DNA from: Rhypophila decipiens
Lineage: Eukaryota; Ascomycota; Sordariomycetes; Sordariales; Naviculisporaceae
NCBI GenBank assembly: GCA_033297075.1
Contig: MU858064.1
Location: forward strand, 124,001-188,000
Direction: 5' to 3'
Length of the DNA stretch: 64,000 nt
A program made the position numbers and the translations under genes. Positions within the stretch are counted from its first letter, which is position 1. The number at the start of each line of letters is the position of its first letter. A model generated the notes under the pieces. That model had not been told where the DNA came from, searched no databases, and worked only from the letters and a program-made list of their open reading frames with translations. Shown here in pieces: positions 50,325 to 62,243 of the stretch.

Positions 50325-52953
50325 TTTGGAAGATTGTGACGACCGACTGTGAGTGAACCGTGACCTCGAATTCCGGAACAGAGAGAAGGGAGAAAAGAAG
50401 GGGAGAGGCAGCTATAAGAGCCGAGTCTCTGGTCTGGTGGTGTTACAACAAGAATTGGCGCCCAGTCGGAGGCGCCCATGCAATGTCTAGATATAGTATA
50501 TTGCCTCTATTCCTCTTTACCGTTCCCATGAGCAGAGGCAATGTGGTGAATAAGGTGGTATACAGCTGCCGGCCCCGCCACATCGGAGACCGGATCAATG
50601 ATCAGCGGCCTCTATCCTGGTATCCCCCACTGTTCCGTCGTACTAGGCAAGCTTCAGAAACACAAGGGAAGGAAGAGCGCGAAGAATGTCGCCTTACCAA
50701 CGGCCGCACATGGCCATCTAATCAACGACCCAGTTATTCTGTACGCCAAGCGCGAGTCACAATGCGGCGGATAATTGGCCGCGCAAACCTCAATTTACGA
50801 CTATACTATCCGGGTCACGAACATGGCAAGTGTGATTCGACTCTATCCCTGCTGTCCGGTCTGTGGGTACTCTGTCGCTGGCCATGGCACGTCAGAGGCC
50901 GATATCTGTGACAGCGGATGGCAACGGGGAGCATTGGGCAGTATAACCAGTTACATGGCTTGCCACTTGACTGGGGAAGGAAGCAAGAGCACGTCCGGGC
51001 TATATAGTGAGTCCACTCTAGCCATGCTCACATCAGGCGAGCCACATGGTCGTCGACGTGTGGGTATATGGTATATATAGGGGCGGCGAGCACTATACAT
51101 AAATGGCATTTATGTGCTGGCGGGATAATCCAATACGCGGCAGCTGCACAAGGAGAGAAATTCGGGAGCCAAAACAAACGCTGACAAAAAACTGCCTGCT
51201 GGCAAAGCAACAGAAAGAAGAAAAAAGCAGTACAAAGGTCCGAGCCGCCCCAGGATCCTTGCATCACTTTTCCCCAGACTTTTAATATCCCGGAACATAA
51301 CAAGGAGCGAATGCTACCCCTGGCCCCTGGGTGCAGCGAATCGGGTGAGTTGGCGGCAACATTCCACAATGGGAAGCCCAAAGCGGATAAATGGAACAGA
51401 CGAGAGAAGCCAAATAAGAAGCGTCTAAAAAGCAGGAATGGAATATTGCGACAAGACTAGTGCATATTAAAAACCCCAGACGATGTGACCAGGACCCAAC
51501 AACAAAGGCTTCTTCTGGCCTTTCCGTCTTGTTTGTTGTGCGCATCATCCGAGGACCGTGAATGGCATGTTTCAGTGCTTGATTAAGTTGCTCCTATCCC
51601 CTCCCTGCCATTACTAAGGGAACCCAAGTCGTATTTACCCAACCGGTGGTTGTTTACATTTGGTAATTAGTCGGCAGTTCTCTGCGGTCTGATGGCAGGC
51701 TAGTGTTGACTCCCGTTGAATATTTCCGGTTCCCCTCGCCTGGGATCCTAGGACAAGACTGCCTCTCTCGGCGCTTCTGCTGATGACGAATTGTATAGAA
51801 AGATTCTATTTTGGTAGTCTGGGCCATGAAGCTATGAACAACACGTCTTGTCCAATATCAGGGCAATTGGCGGACGAAATTGATGGGGCAGATCCACGGG
51901 CAAACACATGACACAGAGAGTGGCTCCGAACTTCATGATGACGGAGGATAAATAAGAGCATAAACCTGTGGCACCGCCAAAATGCCAAGAGGTCGTGTGC
52001 GACCCGGGGTGAATATCCGGTAAGACTTTTATACTGCCACTATCCCCCCTGCTTCCTCACGTCAGATGGCCACTGCCGATTCGGAAGGATGGGGCCGCGG
52101 AGGTGGACAAGACAGCGCTTTTGAGATGCAGGCCTTGTATTGGCGCAACGGGGCAAGGCCAATTGAAGGCAGGACATATCAAAGCATCGGTCACTCGTTC
52201 TTCCGGGTCCGGGGGATATCTCAGTACAGATGATATTGCACTTGGGGATTTACCAAGGCTACCCAACAAGTGTTCCGAGGATTTCAGTGCTAAAAGTGCA
52301 TGTTAATCGTAGACACCATTGATATTAGAACTCAACCGACGTGGTGATACGGAGAGTTGAGAGCCTGTGATCCTCAGTCTTTCAGCATCCGGCATTGAAG
52401 CGTTGTGGAGTGAGCTATGAAACAAGTTGGTCAACCAAGATTATAGTACTAAAATAGTAAGGTCATAGAAGCAAAACAGAAAGAAGCAAATAACAAAAGT
52501 CGAGGCTGGATGCAAGTGTGGAAGCCAGACAGTCCGACAAAAGTTGTCGACTTACATGTTCCGAATGCGCCGGTGAGGCGCTGAGACAGCTGCTCCGAAC
52601 TTCACGTTTTGCCAGACTATTGAGCTTCCTGGTGTGTTGCACATGGAAACAACTTAAACTGCACAAGAGATCATAACCTATCGAGACGATCCCAACAACA
52701 TGTTCGACCAGCCACTTCCGAAATATCGGTTTCATACGCAGCTACCGCCGATCCTGTCACAACATATCCCTTCGACAGCAAGGTTGAGGCTCTTGGCGAA
52801 TTCTGATGCAGAACACACTCAGGGTCAACGAAGGATAGTAGGAAGTTCCCGATTTCCCACAGCTTTGTATAAGTATATAGCGTCTTTTCTTCCTCTTTAG
52901 CCCCTTGTCCCTGATTCTTCCATCAGTCAACGGTAATAGTACAGCAAGTAGCC
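50325..52953. other. Gene-poor intergenic region
   Basis: 2.6 kb without a supported gene. GGTATATATAGGGG at 51069-51082 is a strong TATA-like sequence on the plus strand, but no good frame follows it. The left edge carries the promoter of the dioxygenase and the right edge that of the secreted protein at 52954 (TATAAGTATATAG, 52867-52879). Confidence 0.45.
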
Positions 52954-53653
52954 ATGATCGCCTTCACTTTTCTCCCGCCACTTCTGCACGGACTCCTTCT
53001 CTTTACTAGAGGAGCAGCCTGCGCAGACCTCGACCCAGAAGAAGCCAAAGAACTGTTTCTTGACCTCACCCCGATGGCCGTGGCTTGGACGACCCAGGCT
53101 GCTGCCCTGAACCCGCTGGACTGTGCACCAATTCCTATTATCATGCCCGAGAGCAAGTACGATGTGATTTGGCTTAGCTTACCATCCTAATTCGTTGAGC
53201 AAGACCACCACTGCACCGACGATCTCGTCGAAGACATGGTCGACGCCATCAATGCCCTCACCGATAGCGCACATGTCGACACGGGCGTCATGGACGTCTT
53301 TCTAGCCTATTATGACTTCTCAAAAGAGCTGCGCAGATTACTTGCTACGCTAGACACCAAGTCCTGCAGCACTGCTGGCATGACTTGTTCGGCCTTTCCG
53401 ACCACGCGGACCAAGATCCGAACGTCCATCACCAATCTCAAGAATGCCGTCCGTCATCGTGAGTGCCTACGTCTTCTATTTTGTTCTGCCTTGGCTAACC
53501 TATCGGTCCGTCCGAGCCAAGAGTCTCGCCTCTGCGCTCATTCAATATCTCGCCGCCGAACGGGCCCTGGCAGTCAACGGGGTCAGCGAAGCCGATCAGC
53601 TTTTCTGTCAGCTTGTCGTTGCGTCGTTTGGAGGCGTGCTCAACTTGGGCTGA
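52954..53653 (+). CDS. Small secreted protein of unknown function (~201 aa if spliced)
   Basis: The N-terminus MIAFTFLPPLLHGLLLFTRG, ending near AACAD, is a good signal peptide. The frame continues past a TAA at 53188-53190 in the same phase. Removing 53164-53199 (GT...GAG, 36 nt, containing CCTAAT) skips the stop, but this would be an unusually short intron; a nonsense mutation is the alternative. The second intron (53459-53516, GTGAGT, CTAAC) is normal. The mature chain has five cysteines (CAP, HCTD, SCS, TCS, FCQ) and mostly helical sequence. No family is recognised. The strong promoter-like sequence and signal peptide support a real gene. A role outside the cell is likely; effector function is only a guess. 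Confidence 0.55.
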
Positions 53654-54558
53654 TGAAGAACTCGACCTCTTCATGTATCAAATAATTAATTAGCTGTCGA
53701 ATTGTTTTTGTTTTGTGATCAACGTCATTCATTCAAACCGTCTGTATCCCCCCCCCCTCGTCAAGAGGTTGCTTCCCTTCATGGTTAGTGGGAGCTATTA
53801 ATAGCATATCTTCGCTTTGCCAAGGGACACAGGCGATATGCGAATTATATATGATAGGGCCCATAGCAGATCTGAACCTCGACACGAACAAAGAAAGGGC
53901 GACAAGGAGGATGCGATGTGTAAGCTACTAAGCAGGGAGCAGTTCTGTGGCATAGTTCGCCTTCTCAGTTTGACATGAGAATACATGGCCAAGGTCAGCA
54001 GCCACATGCGGCACAAAACGTTTTGTGACTTTCAGAATCCGTCATATAGATCTTGAAAGAGAAAACGACAAGTCAAGGTCGGTCATGGCATATAGAAATC
54101 GTGTCTATATTCTGTCAGCTGCCACTTTCGGGCTTAAAAGACGATGGTACTTGCAAGTTGTAGCTAGTCTTGGAGGTATGCTCCTCCACTTATGCTTACG
54201 AACCGCTATGCCAAGGCTTTGGGTCCTTGAACGAAATGAGTAGTATCATGTAACAGTGCGCTGGATGTTTGAGTAGAATCTGTGTCAAGTTGAGGTTGCT
54301 TTGCCTTGATAAGAGCATCAGTTACCACCGCTAATACATGCCGTCAAGGGGCGCGGAGATGATGCAAAATAATATTCAGTAAGCCCTAATGTCTAATCCA
54401 GATAATGCCACGTGGATAATGCTCCGATAAAAAGGAAATCTAAATGTCTCACTTCTACTTATCTTGGCCCCCGTAACCGTACCTCCCCGTACCCTCATCG
54501 CCGACGCCACCGCCACAATGCGGCATCATATAGGTCCAAAAATTGCGATAGATGATCA
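53654..54558. other. Intergenic; poly-C tract and no supported gene
   Basis: Contains a run of cytosines at about 53748-53757 and short frames without domains. Both neighbouring genes end here. Confidence 0.4.
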
Positions 54559-55080
54559 TCACTTCGCTGAACTTGCCCCCTGGTCTTGGGCCCGAACCCA
54601 GCCCTGGCTAGACGACCAGACCCATTGCTGACCTGAGCCATCTGTGTAAGCACCCGCAGCTTGCGAGGAAGACTGACCTCCTCCCGAGCCGTCGTCGTAG
54701 CCTGCATAGCCCGATTGAGAGTAGCTCACAGGGTAGGTTGGCATTGCTGATCCGGATGCAGAGCTCGAGCTGGCATACTTGTGTCGGTTAGATTTCTTGG
54801 ACGACTTGGATGACGACCCGCTGTGGCTCTTGCTGCCCTTTTTTCCGTCTTTGCTTTGTTTGCGGTCAGACAGATCTCGCTCGAGCTGACCGATGCGCTG
54901 TTGGAGGCCGGCCCCTAAGAGTGTCATGTTAGTGAATGCCGAAACAAGGGAGCCTCGTCCAGGAGACTCACTGTAGCTCTGCTTCGCTTCCTCAAGCTCT
55001 TCCTGGGTCATCATGGACTCTGGGACGTAGTCATCGTACCCCGACTGGTTGTTCGGGTCTTGGGATGGGTAGGAAGACAT
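54559..55080 (-). CDS. Ser/Gly/Tyr-rich low-complexity protein (154 aa spliced, 173 unspliced)
   Basis: The ATG at 55080 opens MSSYPSQDPNNQSGYDD. An intron with GTGAGT, CTAAC and TTAG (54915-54971, 57 nt) has perfect signals, yet it is a multiple of three and has no stop, so both spliced and unspliced forms are readable. After the join comes a short helix (LQQRIGQLERDL), a Lys/Ser-rich stretch (KKGSKSHSGSSSKSSKK) and a Tyr/Gly/Gln/Ser-rich tail ending WVWSSSQGWVRAQDQ. The composition suggests a disordered protein with RNA- or condensate-type behaviour. No family recognised. The frame also continues upstream of the chosen ATG. Confidence 0.55.
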   Translation of the reverse strand: MSSYPSQDPNNQSGYDDYVPESMMTQEELEEAKQSYSESPGRGSLVSAFTNMTLLGAGLQQRIGQLERDLSDRKQSKDGKKGSKSHSGSSSKSSKKSNRHKYASSSSASGSAMPTYPVSYSQSGYAGYDDGSGGGQSSSQAAGAYTDGSGQQWVWSSSQGWVRAQDQGASSAK

Positions 55081-58000
55081 ATCGGATGTTTTGGTCTTGA
55101 TCGTGTTCAAAGTATCGTGTTGGTCTGTCTTTCTGCTGGTCAACTGATGCATCTTGGTCCGCCGATGCTTGAATATTTATCAACAGTTGCGATAGTTGTT
55201 GCCTGGACCATTCCTCATTCCATCGAGACTCTCAATGACTTGTTCGGGTTACATGATATGTCGAGACCGGCGGCGACCAGCGAATGACGATACAGAAGCA
55301 GGCGGGCTCTCATGACATGACGGCCCAACAGTTGGCATCGCCGACAGAGAGCATCGGGAGTTGGAGCTATTATCGCCGCGAATGTGTTAATCTTAGAATG
55401 TGCAGTTGACAACAGAAAGTAAGTAGCTGCCTGATTCCTTGCCGTCGGGGAGGCGTGTGTGTGTTTTATTTGTGCAAGGAAGGAAATTCCGTCTCCTGCG
55501 GCGTTAACGGCGACTTGGTACTAGATCTGACCAAAACAAGAACGTTATGGCCGGCCGACACTGGTCGGATAAGCTGGGCCCTCACTCGTTCCGTTTCGCT
55601 GTGAGAGACGTATGTCGCCGTAAAAACGAAATCTTGCCGCAAAGGGGAAATCACAGGGTCGAGGCGGCCGCTATGTTGTTGGATATCTTTTCGGTCAGAT
55701 ACCGCGTTTGTAGTAAGCATCCATATGTATTGTACCAACAGCTCGTTTTCCCACCTGCATCTCGGCACTGTACCATAGTGTACATGTACACTGTAATGCC
55801 GCCCCCATGCTGCAGCGCATGGTGCATATCTGATGTAGGTAGGGTTTACCTCTTGCTCATTTACCCCATCGTGACGTCCTCGCTCGAATAGGTGTCCCTT
55901 TCCTAGAACTACCAATCAGCGGCAAGGGCAAGATCATATGATGTAGTGTGGTGGCCTCCCCGGACTTGTGTAATGACCGCGGCCGGTATCCGCGCGTTTC
56001 GTCTTACATACGTCGATACGGATACGGGTCCCGCAGTGAGATTTGGTTCTTGGACCAACAATACGATCCTGCCAAGAACCCAAGGAGCTGTCAGGATCGT
56101 AACTGTTGTCCCAAAAGAGCGACATGGCTTCCTCTGCATCTCCGGTTTCCTGATTAGGGTCTCTTTGAGTCTTGTAGTCTGAACTAGCAACATCATGAGG
56201 ACCCAGCATGGGTAACAGTACATGTATGCCGGCGATCCGAGGATGAGACCGAAAGAGGGAACTTGGACTTTGGACAACAGTTATAGCCCAAACTGGCTGT
56301 AGGCAATCGGATTGGATGAATTACCTAATTACCGTGTGGTTCATCCCAGAGAAATATTTACTTCAGAATTCACCAGAAGGTCAACAGCACATGTAACATA
56401 TCCGCGCTAGCCACGTACACAACTTGAAATTACCTCGCGCACTTACATGTCCGAGGCTCATGGACAAGAGACCAGGTTTATTTATCTGCCTAATCCCAAG
56501 GAACGCTACGAGCGAAACCCAATCTCCATCAGGGCTAGCCAGGAGATGGCGCAAGTGTACCTTGTGTTTGAAACGGATGCCCGTGATTCCAAATGTAACC
56601 CTTTCTGACCCCCAACGTCCGTGTTTGACGGGTCAAGATCGTGGTTAACATCACAGGTATTAAACTTCGTAATCAAGTGTCTGACACCATATGACTGCAT
56701 GAACGAAACCGATGAGAAAAGATGAACAGAGCACTTTTGTTCATCTGTTATAACAAAAGGTCCCCATGCCACCTCGTAAACAAATGCGCCAAGACTGTGA
56801 TCGTGGCTGTGGTTGTGGTCATGAAAGGCCTGACTACTGTATTGACAGAGAGGCCGCTGAAACAATACCAGGTTCATCTCAACTTGCAGCAGATCTCTCG
56901 TGAGTACCAGTCCAAGTTTGATCAGTAATCGCTCGCCGGAATCATCAGTAATCCGACCAATGCATTGTGAACCGTCACCTAATCAGATCGCATATTATCA
57001 TCTACAACCAAGGGTGAATATGTTAGATACTTCATTGCTGAGATTCAGCTTTGTCCTTGTCTTTGTCAGCGAGCCAAAAGTCACAGGTAGCCAATGACGT
57101 TGGCCAGCCAAAAGATAACGAGAAGTTGAGTCAGTTGACCCAGCATCGACCAAGCTTAGACATGTCTTCTAAGCCGTGACAGTCGCATTTGCCTTTGATT
57201 ATCAAATGATTCACAACCAACATACTATCGAACCACCAGATGTACTCAACTTTCATTCCTTCGTGGGCAATCAACTACCATGGAAACGGACGAGACCGTA
57301 CAGCTGTAAAGTCTCCGTTTCGATGAGAAGACTAACGGTTCCATACAGTGGACCATAAAAGACTCCGATCTAAATTTGCACTGGGAGCCATCGTTGGCCA
57401 ACGATATCTTTGAGCAGGCATCTGCCACGACTAATTCCGATCAGAGATGGGCTGAAAAAGGGCAGCCATTCTCTCAAGATGTTAGTTCCCTGGGAATCCA
57501 CATATTCCATGCAAGGCCTCTTGATAGACTCGGAGTCCTATCAACCTGTCCTGTTTTGGCGGTCAACACCTGACTTTCGATTAACTGGCCGTCCATTCCA
57601 AGTCTTTCAGTTATGTATTTTGTTGCTGCGGTTCACATCAGCGGTAATTATGCGACCAGCTTTCGAGAATGCACATTTAGAGCACTCAGCCGTATGAGTA
57701 TCAACTCATATGCCCGAAAATGGGCTTCTAGGTGCATCAAATATCTGTTGTCCAGTAGACGCTCACTGCAGTGCAGCGCTGGACAGACGAATCGAGCGAC
57801 AGGGACACAGAAATCAGGGCAGACATTCCATACCAGTGGTGTTGGGCACGAATATATGACCATGGATCAACAGATTGTCGTTCAGCCGGTCTCTGGGGCG
57901 GTGGCAGAGTTCGGACATAACACATCAACATCCAATAGGTCCCCGCCGTGTGGGTTGTGACACCGAATTTATTCTTATTCCTGGAATGTGATACGTCAAG

Positions 58001-58241
58001 CTAAACTCCAGGGCTGAGCTAAAGCCCGTGAACGGAGTGGACAGCATTGTTCGCTTCACAAAAGAGATGCTCCCGAAAGTGTTGAATGGACGACATCGAG
58101 CCGCCAAGGCAGATATAAAGGAACATATTTCCTCTCCGTGATAGCCAAATGACCTTGTATCTTCACAGCGCTCAGCACAAGACATCAAGTTAAACTTTGT
58201 CCACCTGAATACACCAGTCCATACTGACTCAGCCAGACACC
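55081..58241. other. Gene-poor intergenic region
   Basis: More than 3 kb without a frame that can be supported on either strand. The right end is the promoter and leader of the gene at 58242 (GATATAAAGG at 58110). No tRNA-like or repeat structure recognised. Confidence 0.4.
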
Positions 58242-59016
58242 ATGGTCTCGTTCAGCTACCTCCTCTCCGTGACTGCGGTCATTGTCAGTGTCGTCCCGGG
58301 TACTATGGCTGCCTCTCTTGTCGAGGCGGCCGCTTCACCAGATATTGTCGTCTACGATCCGGCGGCCCCGGCTGCGGCCAAGCGCGACTCCATCGCTGGC
58401 AGGCTCAACATGAGCAAGCGAGATGGACCATCCAAGGTTGATCCCTATCATGGATGGACTTGCTCTCCATGGTACCCCCTCAGGCCTATTCCCTCTCACC
58501 CGACTTGCAATGAGAACAACTGCTACAGGTAAGTCTTGCAAACAGAGCGAGTAATTAGCAGAAATATACGGTATTAGGGCTGTATTGTTAACGATGATTT
58601 CGCCTTTCGTCACAGAGCTTTCCTCAACGCTCGCAAGGAATCCAAGGGATTTGTAAGTGTCATACAGTGTTCCAAGTTCACAATTACGACTGTTGGACGC
58701 AAGCTAACTCTCTACTCCTTCGTAGCACTGCCCAAGCGTGGCATACGACTACTGCTGCCAGTGGTACTCGCTCACCGAGGCGGACAAGGAAAACGTCGTG
58801 AAGAACGGCGTCTTGTACCACTATCTTCCCTGGACCAGCAACTGCGGCGCCGCTGGCCCGTTCCACTCGCCTGCCGAGATCAAGAACGTTGTGGCCAAGG
58901 TCGACGATGTTTGCGCGTGCACCCTCAAGCACCTGGTCAAGGTCGCACTGCCGAATGACTATGCTGCTCTTACGCCGGAGGGCGTGTCGAACCCGGTTTG
59001 TGTGCAGCATCTGTGA
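58242..59016 (+). CDS. Secreted cysteine-rich protein with Kex2-type sites (204 aa)
   Basis: Exons 58242-58528, 58616-58652 and 58726-59016; introns of 87 and 73 nt with standard signals; the middle exon is only 37 nt. The signal peptide is MVSFSYLLSVTAVIVSVVPG (cleaved near TMAAS). Two dibasic KR sites (AAKRDS, MSKRDG, residues ~47 and ~59) suggest removal of a propeptide by the Golgi protease Kex2. The mature part has ten cysteines, including YDYCCQWY, VDDVCACTLKH and SNPVCVQHL, probably all in disulfides. No family is recognised. Size, cysteine number and processing sites fit a candidate effector or antimicrobial protein; this is inference from composition only. Confidence 0.75.
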
Positions 59017-59520
59017 AGTGCTGAAACTTGAAGAAGAAGAGGCAGGCCGGCTTGGTGGACTGGTTGTGTGTGTAGGAAAAGGTGGTTTCTTTCTGGCCAT
59101 TGAGTTTGTCAATGATGTTGCTAGTGTATTCCATGGCATTTTTGAGCCATAATTCACTCATTACATAAGTGGCTTAGAGCCACGTTCACTTCGGAACACG
59201 ATATTTAACGAATTACCTGTGGTTGTTTGATGATATCGTGTCTTACCTAAGCAGATGTTGTCATTAGGCTAAAACATCACATCATTCGTCCCACTTGGCT
59301 CGCTGTTTCTCTTTGAAAGTTAAGATGAGTTCTTCCATGTAACCTTCAATCATCACGGTCTTGGACATATCCATAAAGCCATCCCATCAGCTCAGCTGAA
59401 GTTCAAGTTCTAAACTTTGCGCCCTCTCCCAGTCATCGTACCAGGCAGCCAGATTGAATCATTGCACAACCTGGGCTAGTAGCAAATCCAGTATCCAAGT
59501 GAATAGTTCAAAATCCCGAG
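59017..59520. other. Intergenic; nothing recognised
   Basis: 3' flank of the secreted protein and promoter of the 2-oxoglutarate oxygenase. Confidence 0.4.
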
Positions 59521-60723
59521 ATGGACTTTGATCCGGGCCTGCGACGGTCACATGACAACAGCCCCTTCACATCGATACCAATTCTCGACCTTTCCCTTGC
59601 GTCGCCCTCCGGCAGCCCTGAAAGTAGGACCCAGTTCCGCTCTCAGCTCCGCCATGCACTTACAGATGTCGGGTTCCTCTATATCACGAACCACGGTGTC
59701 GCATCAACCGTCATATCCGATCTTGTGGGAATCCTCCCAGAACTATTCGCCCTCCCCAGCGAGACGAAATCTTCCGATCTCGCATTGGTGAATACGCCGC
59801 ACTTTCTTGGATATTCGGCTCTTGGTGCCGAGACTACCGCCGGGAATCGGGATAGCAGGGAGCAGTTCGAGTTTGCTACAGAGCTCCCTGCCAATCCAAG
59901 CTTTACTTGTGCCTCGGCAGCGGACAACGAGGAAGCCAGCCAGGAGTTCCAGGTACCACTCTATGAGCGCTTGAAAGGTCCAAATCAATGGCCAGACGAG
60001 GCAAAACATGCTGGGCTAGCCGGCTTCAGGACCATGATGGAGAGATACACTGCGGAAATGACTGCTCTAGGGAAGCGATTTCTGAAGTTGGTTGCCGAAG
60101 CTTTGGATCTGCCAGAAGAAACGTTCTTCTCTTTCCTCTCGGAGCAGCATCGTCTCAAAATCGTGCGCTATCCCCCCGCCTCAGGAACACAGAACAACAA
60201 CAACAAAGAGGAAGAATTTATTCAAGGAGTAGGGCCCCACAAAGATTCCTCAGGGTGGTGGACCTTCCTCCTTCAAGCCTCGCCGCCCCACGTGAAGGGT
60301 CTACAGGTTCTCAACAAGTCCGGGCAGTGGATCGACGTCCCTGTTATCGAAGGCTCATTTGTCGTAAATATCGGCCAGGCCTTCGAGGTAGTCACCCAGG
60401 GCGTGTGCAAAGCCACTACCCATCGGGTGGTCTTGTCGACGTTACAGAAGCAAGAGCGATTCTCGGTTCCGTTTTTCCAGGGTGTCAGGGCACACCTGAC
60501 ACGATCCGAGGCAGTGGATACCTTGAAGATGCATTTTGCGAGTTGGGTCAAGAAGGACGCCGAGGGAAGCAAGGAGAACGAGGTTGACTCGCCGTTTTTG
60601 AGAGGCAAGTATGACACGTGGGGTGAAAGCCAGCTGAGAACCAAGATACGGAGTCATAGGGATGTTGGCAAACGGTGGTATCCAGATGTGTATGAGCAGT
60701 ACGTTGGCGATGATAATAAATAG
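59521..60723 (+). CDS. 2-oxoglutarate/Fe(II) oxygenase, isopenicillin N synthase-like (400 aa)
   Basis: A single-exon frame. The N-terminal DIOX_N domain has IPILDLSLAS and HALTDVGFLYITNHGV (residues ~19-60). The jelly-roll has the iron ligands His and Asp in GVGPHKDSSGWWTFLLQ (~H240, D242) and His in ATTHRVVLS (~301), plus the 2-oxoglutarate-binding Arg and Ser in RFSVPFF. KIVRYPPA and GLQVLNKSGQWIDVP are also typical of the IPNS/flavonol-synthase group. Length (~330-400) is normal. The enzyme couples oxidation of a small molecule to decarboxylation of 2-oxoglutarate; fungal members are mostly uncharacterised. No neighbouring core synthase is seen, so a pathway cannot be named. Confidence 0.88.
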   Translation: MDFDPGLRRSHDNSPFTSIPILDLSLASPSGSPESRTQFRSQLRHALTDVGFLYITNHGVASTVISDLVGILPELFALPSETKSSDLALVNTPHFLGYSALGAETTAGNRDSREQFEFATELPANPSFTCASAADNEEASQEFQVPLYERLKGPNQWPDEAKHAGLAGFRTMMERYTAEMTALGKRFLKLVAEALDLPEETFFSFLSEQHRLKIVRYPPASGTQNNNNKEEEFIQGVGPHKDSSGWWTFLLQASPPHVKGLQVLNKSGQWIDVPVIEGSFVVNIGQAFEVVTQGVCKATTHRVVLSTLQKQERFSVPFFQGVRAHLTRSEAVDTLKMHFASWVKKDAEGSKENEVDSPFLRGKYDTWGESQLRTKIRSHRDVGKRWYPDVYEQYVGDDNK

Positions 60724-62063
60724 CAGCAATGCGAGGAGGATATTGTGTTGTAACGGTACAGGTATTCGAGGGATGTAATTACGTACATATGCCAAGACAT
60801 GCTCGGATTTAAGCTGCAAGAAGGGGGCTACTGTACAACGCGGTCATGAACTAGGCCGTCTACACGACCATGAAAGGGGCTAAAGTTCCGCGAGTCTTGA
60901 AACCAGCAGCGGAAATTATCCGTACTATCCGTGGGTGCCTGGTGCGATCCGACACGGCGGACCGAGGTTCGGATTCCCAGGCCCGGGCCTTGGTTGACCT
61001 CACCCGAGTCGCATCTCGCCATAACACAGTGTCACGCTATCAGTCGCGTTGGCGGAGGAAGGCGGTTCGGTGTGATTCTTGTATTTGTCTTGCTATCCGA
61101 AGTGTATCCAGGACGAGGCAGATTTGTCTCCAGAATACTAGCACCTGTGTGACCCCGGAGATCGGTGCTCAAGTCCGGTGTTGTCCATGCCCCCTCGGGT
61201 GTCATTACAGGTGCCACAAACCAGTACCATACCTGGGGCTGTGGCACAAACATGAAGCTACCTACAGGTCGGGTGCCACTCGAAAGTACCGGTCCCAGGT
61301 GAAGATGCCCATTGTGCTGATATGGAAGAGCGCCATCAGAACATACGTACCTTGGCTCTGAAATTATTGGAAGAACGGGGACAAACTAGTAGAATAGTAC
61401 TGACTGAGAATAAGCCCCGACCAGTACCAACTTGTACTTGGATTGGAGACACTAGAGTGCCGTGACTAGAGTGTCTTCGAGGCAGTACACGTTAATAGAC
61501 TTATAAATGAACAGTTGAATTTGCAGTTACTGAACATAGCGGACCTTTCTTTTACTTGTTTCCCTCGGCTTCCTGAAGCCGTCAGGCCTTGACCTGGCAT
61601 ACCGGTCATAGAGGCACCGCAAGGACTCCCATGAATTCAGTAGGGTTAGGGTTAGTATTGTCGTCTAATGGCTCTCGGTCTTTCGTTATTACATGTCATA
61701 TTTGTTTTCATGAGCTAATATAAGGTGCTCCTCATAGCCCATGTCTATAAAGAAGAAAAGCGTGAAAGTACCGAGAGTGGCGATGCTGCATGAGATTTAC
61801 CATGGGCCGATGAAAAGGATAAAGCTGCAATGCATTTCCGGCATTCAAGATCGGTTCACCGTCTTCAACCGAGGACTCTCATTCCGAGTAAACTTGCAGA
61901 GATATAGGATAGGTTCTAGTCACGAGTTGTTAGGATGGCACTGACCCTGACAGTTTGAACATTGCCAAACCCAAGGCCCTTTTCAGCTGTGCCAGACGTG
62001 GTCATAATCATCAGCTCTTAATCTCGTCGCCCTACAAAGGACCTTTCCCCAGGCCAGGTCAAT
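60724..62063. other. Intergenic with a telomere-like tract
   Basis: TAGGGTTAGGGTTAG at 61641-61655 is two and a half telomere units. No gene can be supported; a 163-codon plus frame at 60870 lacks any domain and has coding-unlike composition. Confidence 0.45.
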
Positions 62064-62243
62064 ATGAAGCTGAGCCTCACAACTATTGCAGCACTGGCTG
62101 CAGTGCTTAGCGCGGCGGCACCAACGAATACCATCACGGGCGTGTGCGCGGGGGGCACGGGGATTTGCAGGGACGGAATGTGTGTCTGCTCCAATGGGTG
62201 TGACAGCGGTCTCTGCTGGTGGGATCCCTGCGGGAGATGTTAG
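62064..62243 (+). CDS. 59-residue secreted peptide with eight cysteines
   Basis: An intron-free frame of 59 codons. The signal peptide is MKLSLTTIAALAAVLSAAAP. The mature ~40 residues contain eight cysteines: GVCAG, GICRDGMCVCSNGC, GLCWW, DPCGRC. Four disulfides in so short a chain imply a knotted, protease-resistant fold, as in defensin-like and knottin peptides, though the spacing C-x6-C-x4-C-x1-C-x3-C-x4-C-x4-C-x2-C is not one I can name. It is rich in Gly and has two adjacent Trp. Likely secreted during growth or interaction with other organisms. The gene stands alone, more than 1.3 kb from the nearest supported gene on either side. Confidence 0.72.
   Translation: MKLSLTTIAALAAVLSAAAPTNTITGVCAGGTGICRDGMCVCSNGCDSGLCWWDPCGRC

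Noticed and set aside
60870..61361. 163-codon plus-strand frame
   Set aside because: Composition rich in Arg/Ser/Cys without pattern; no promoter or family similarity.
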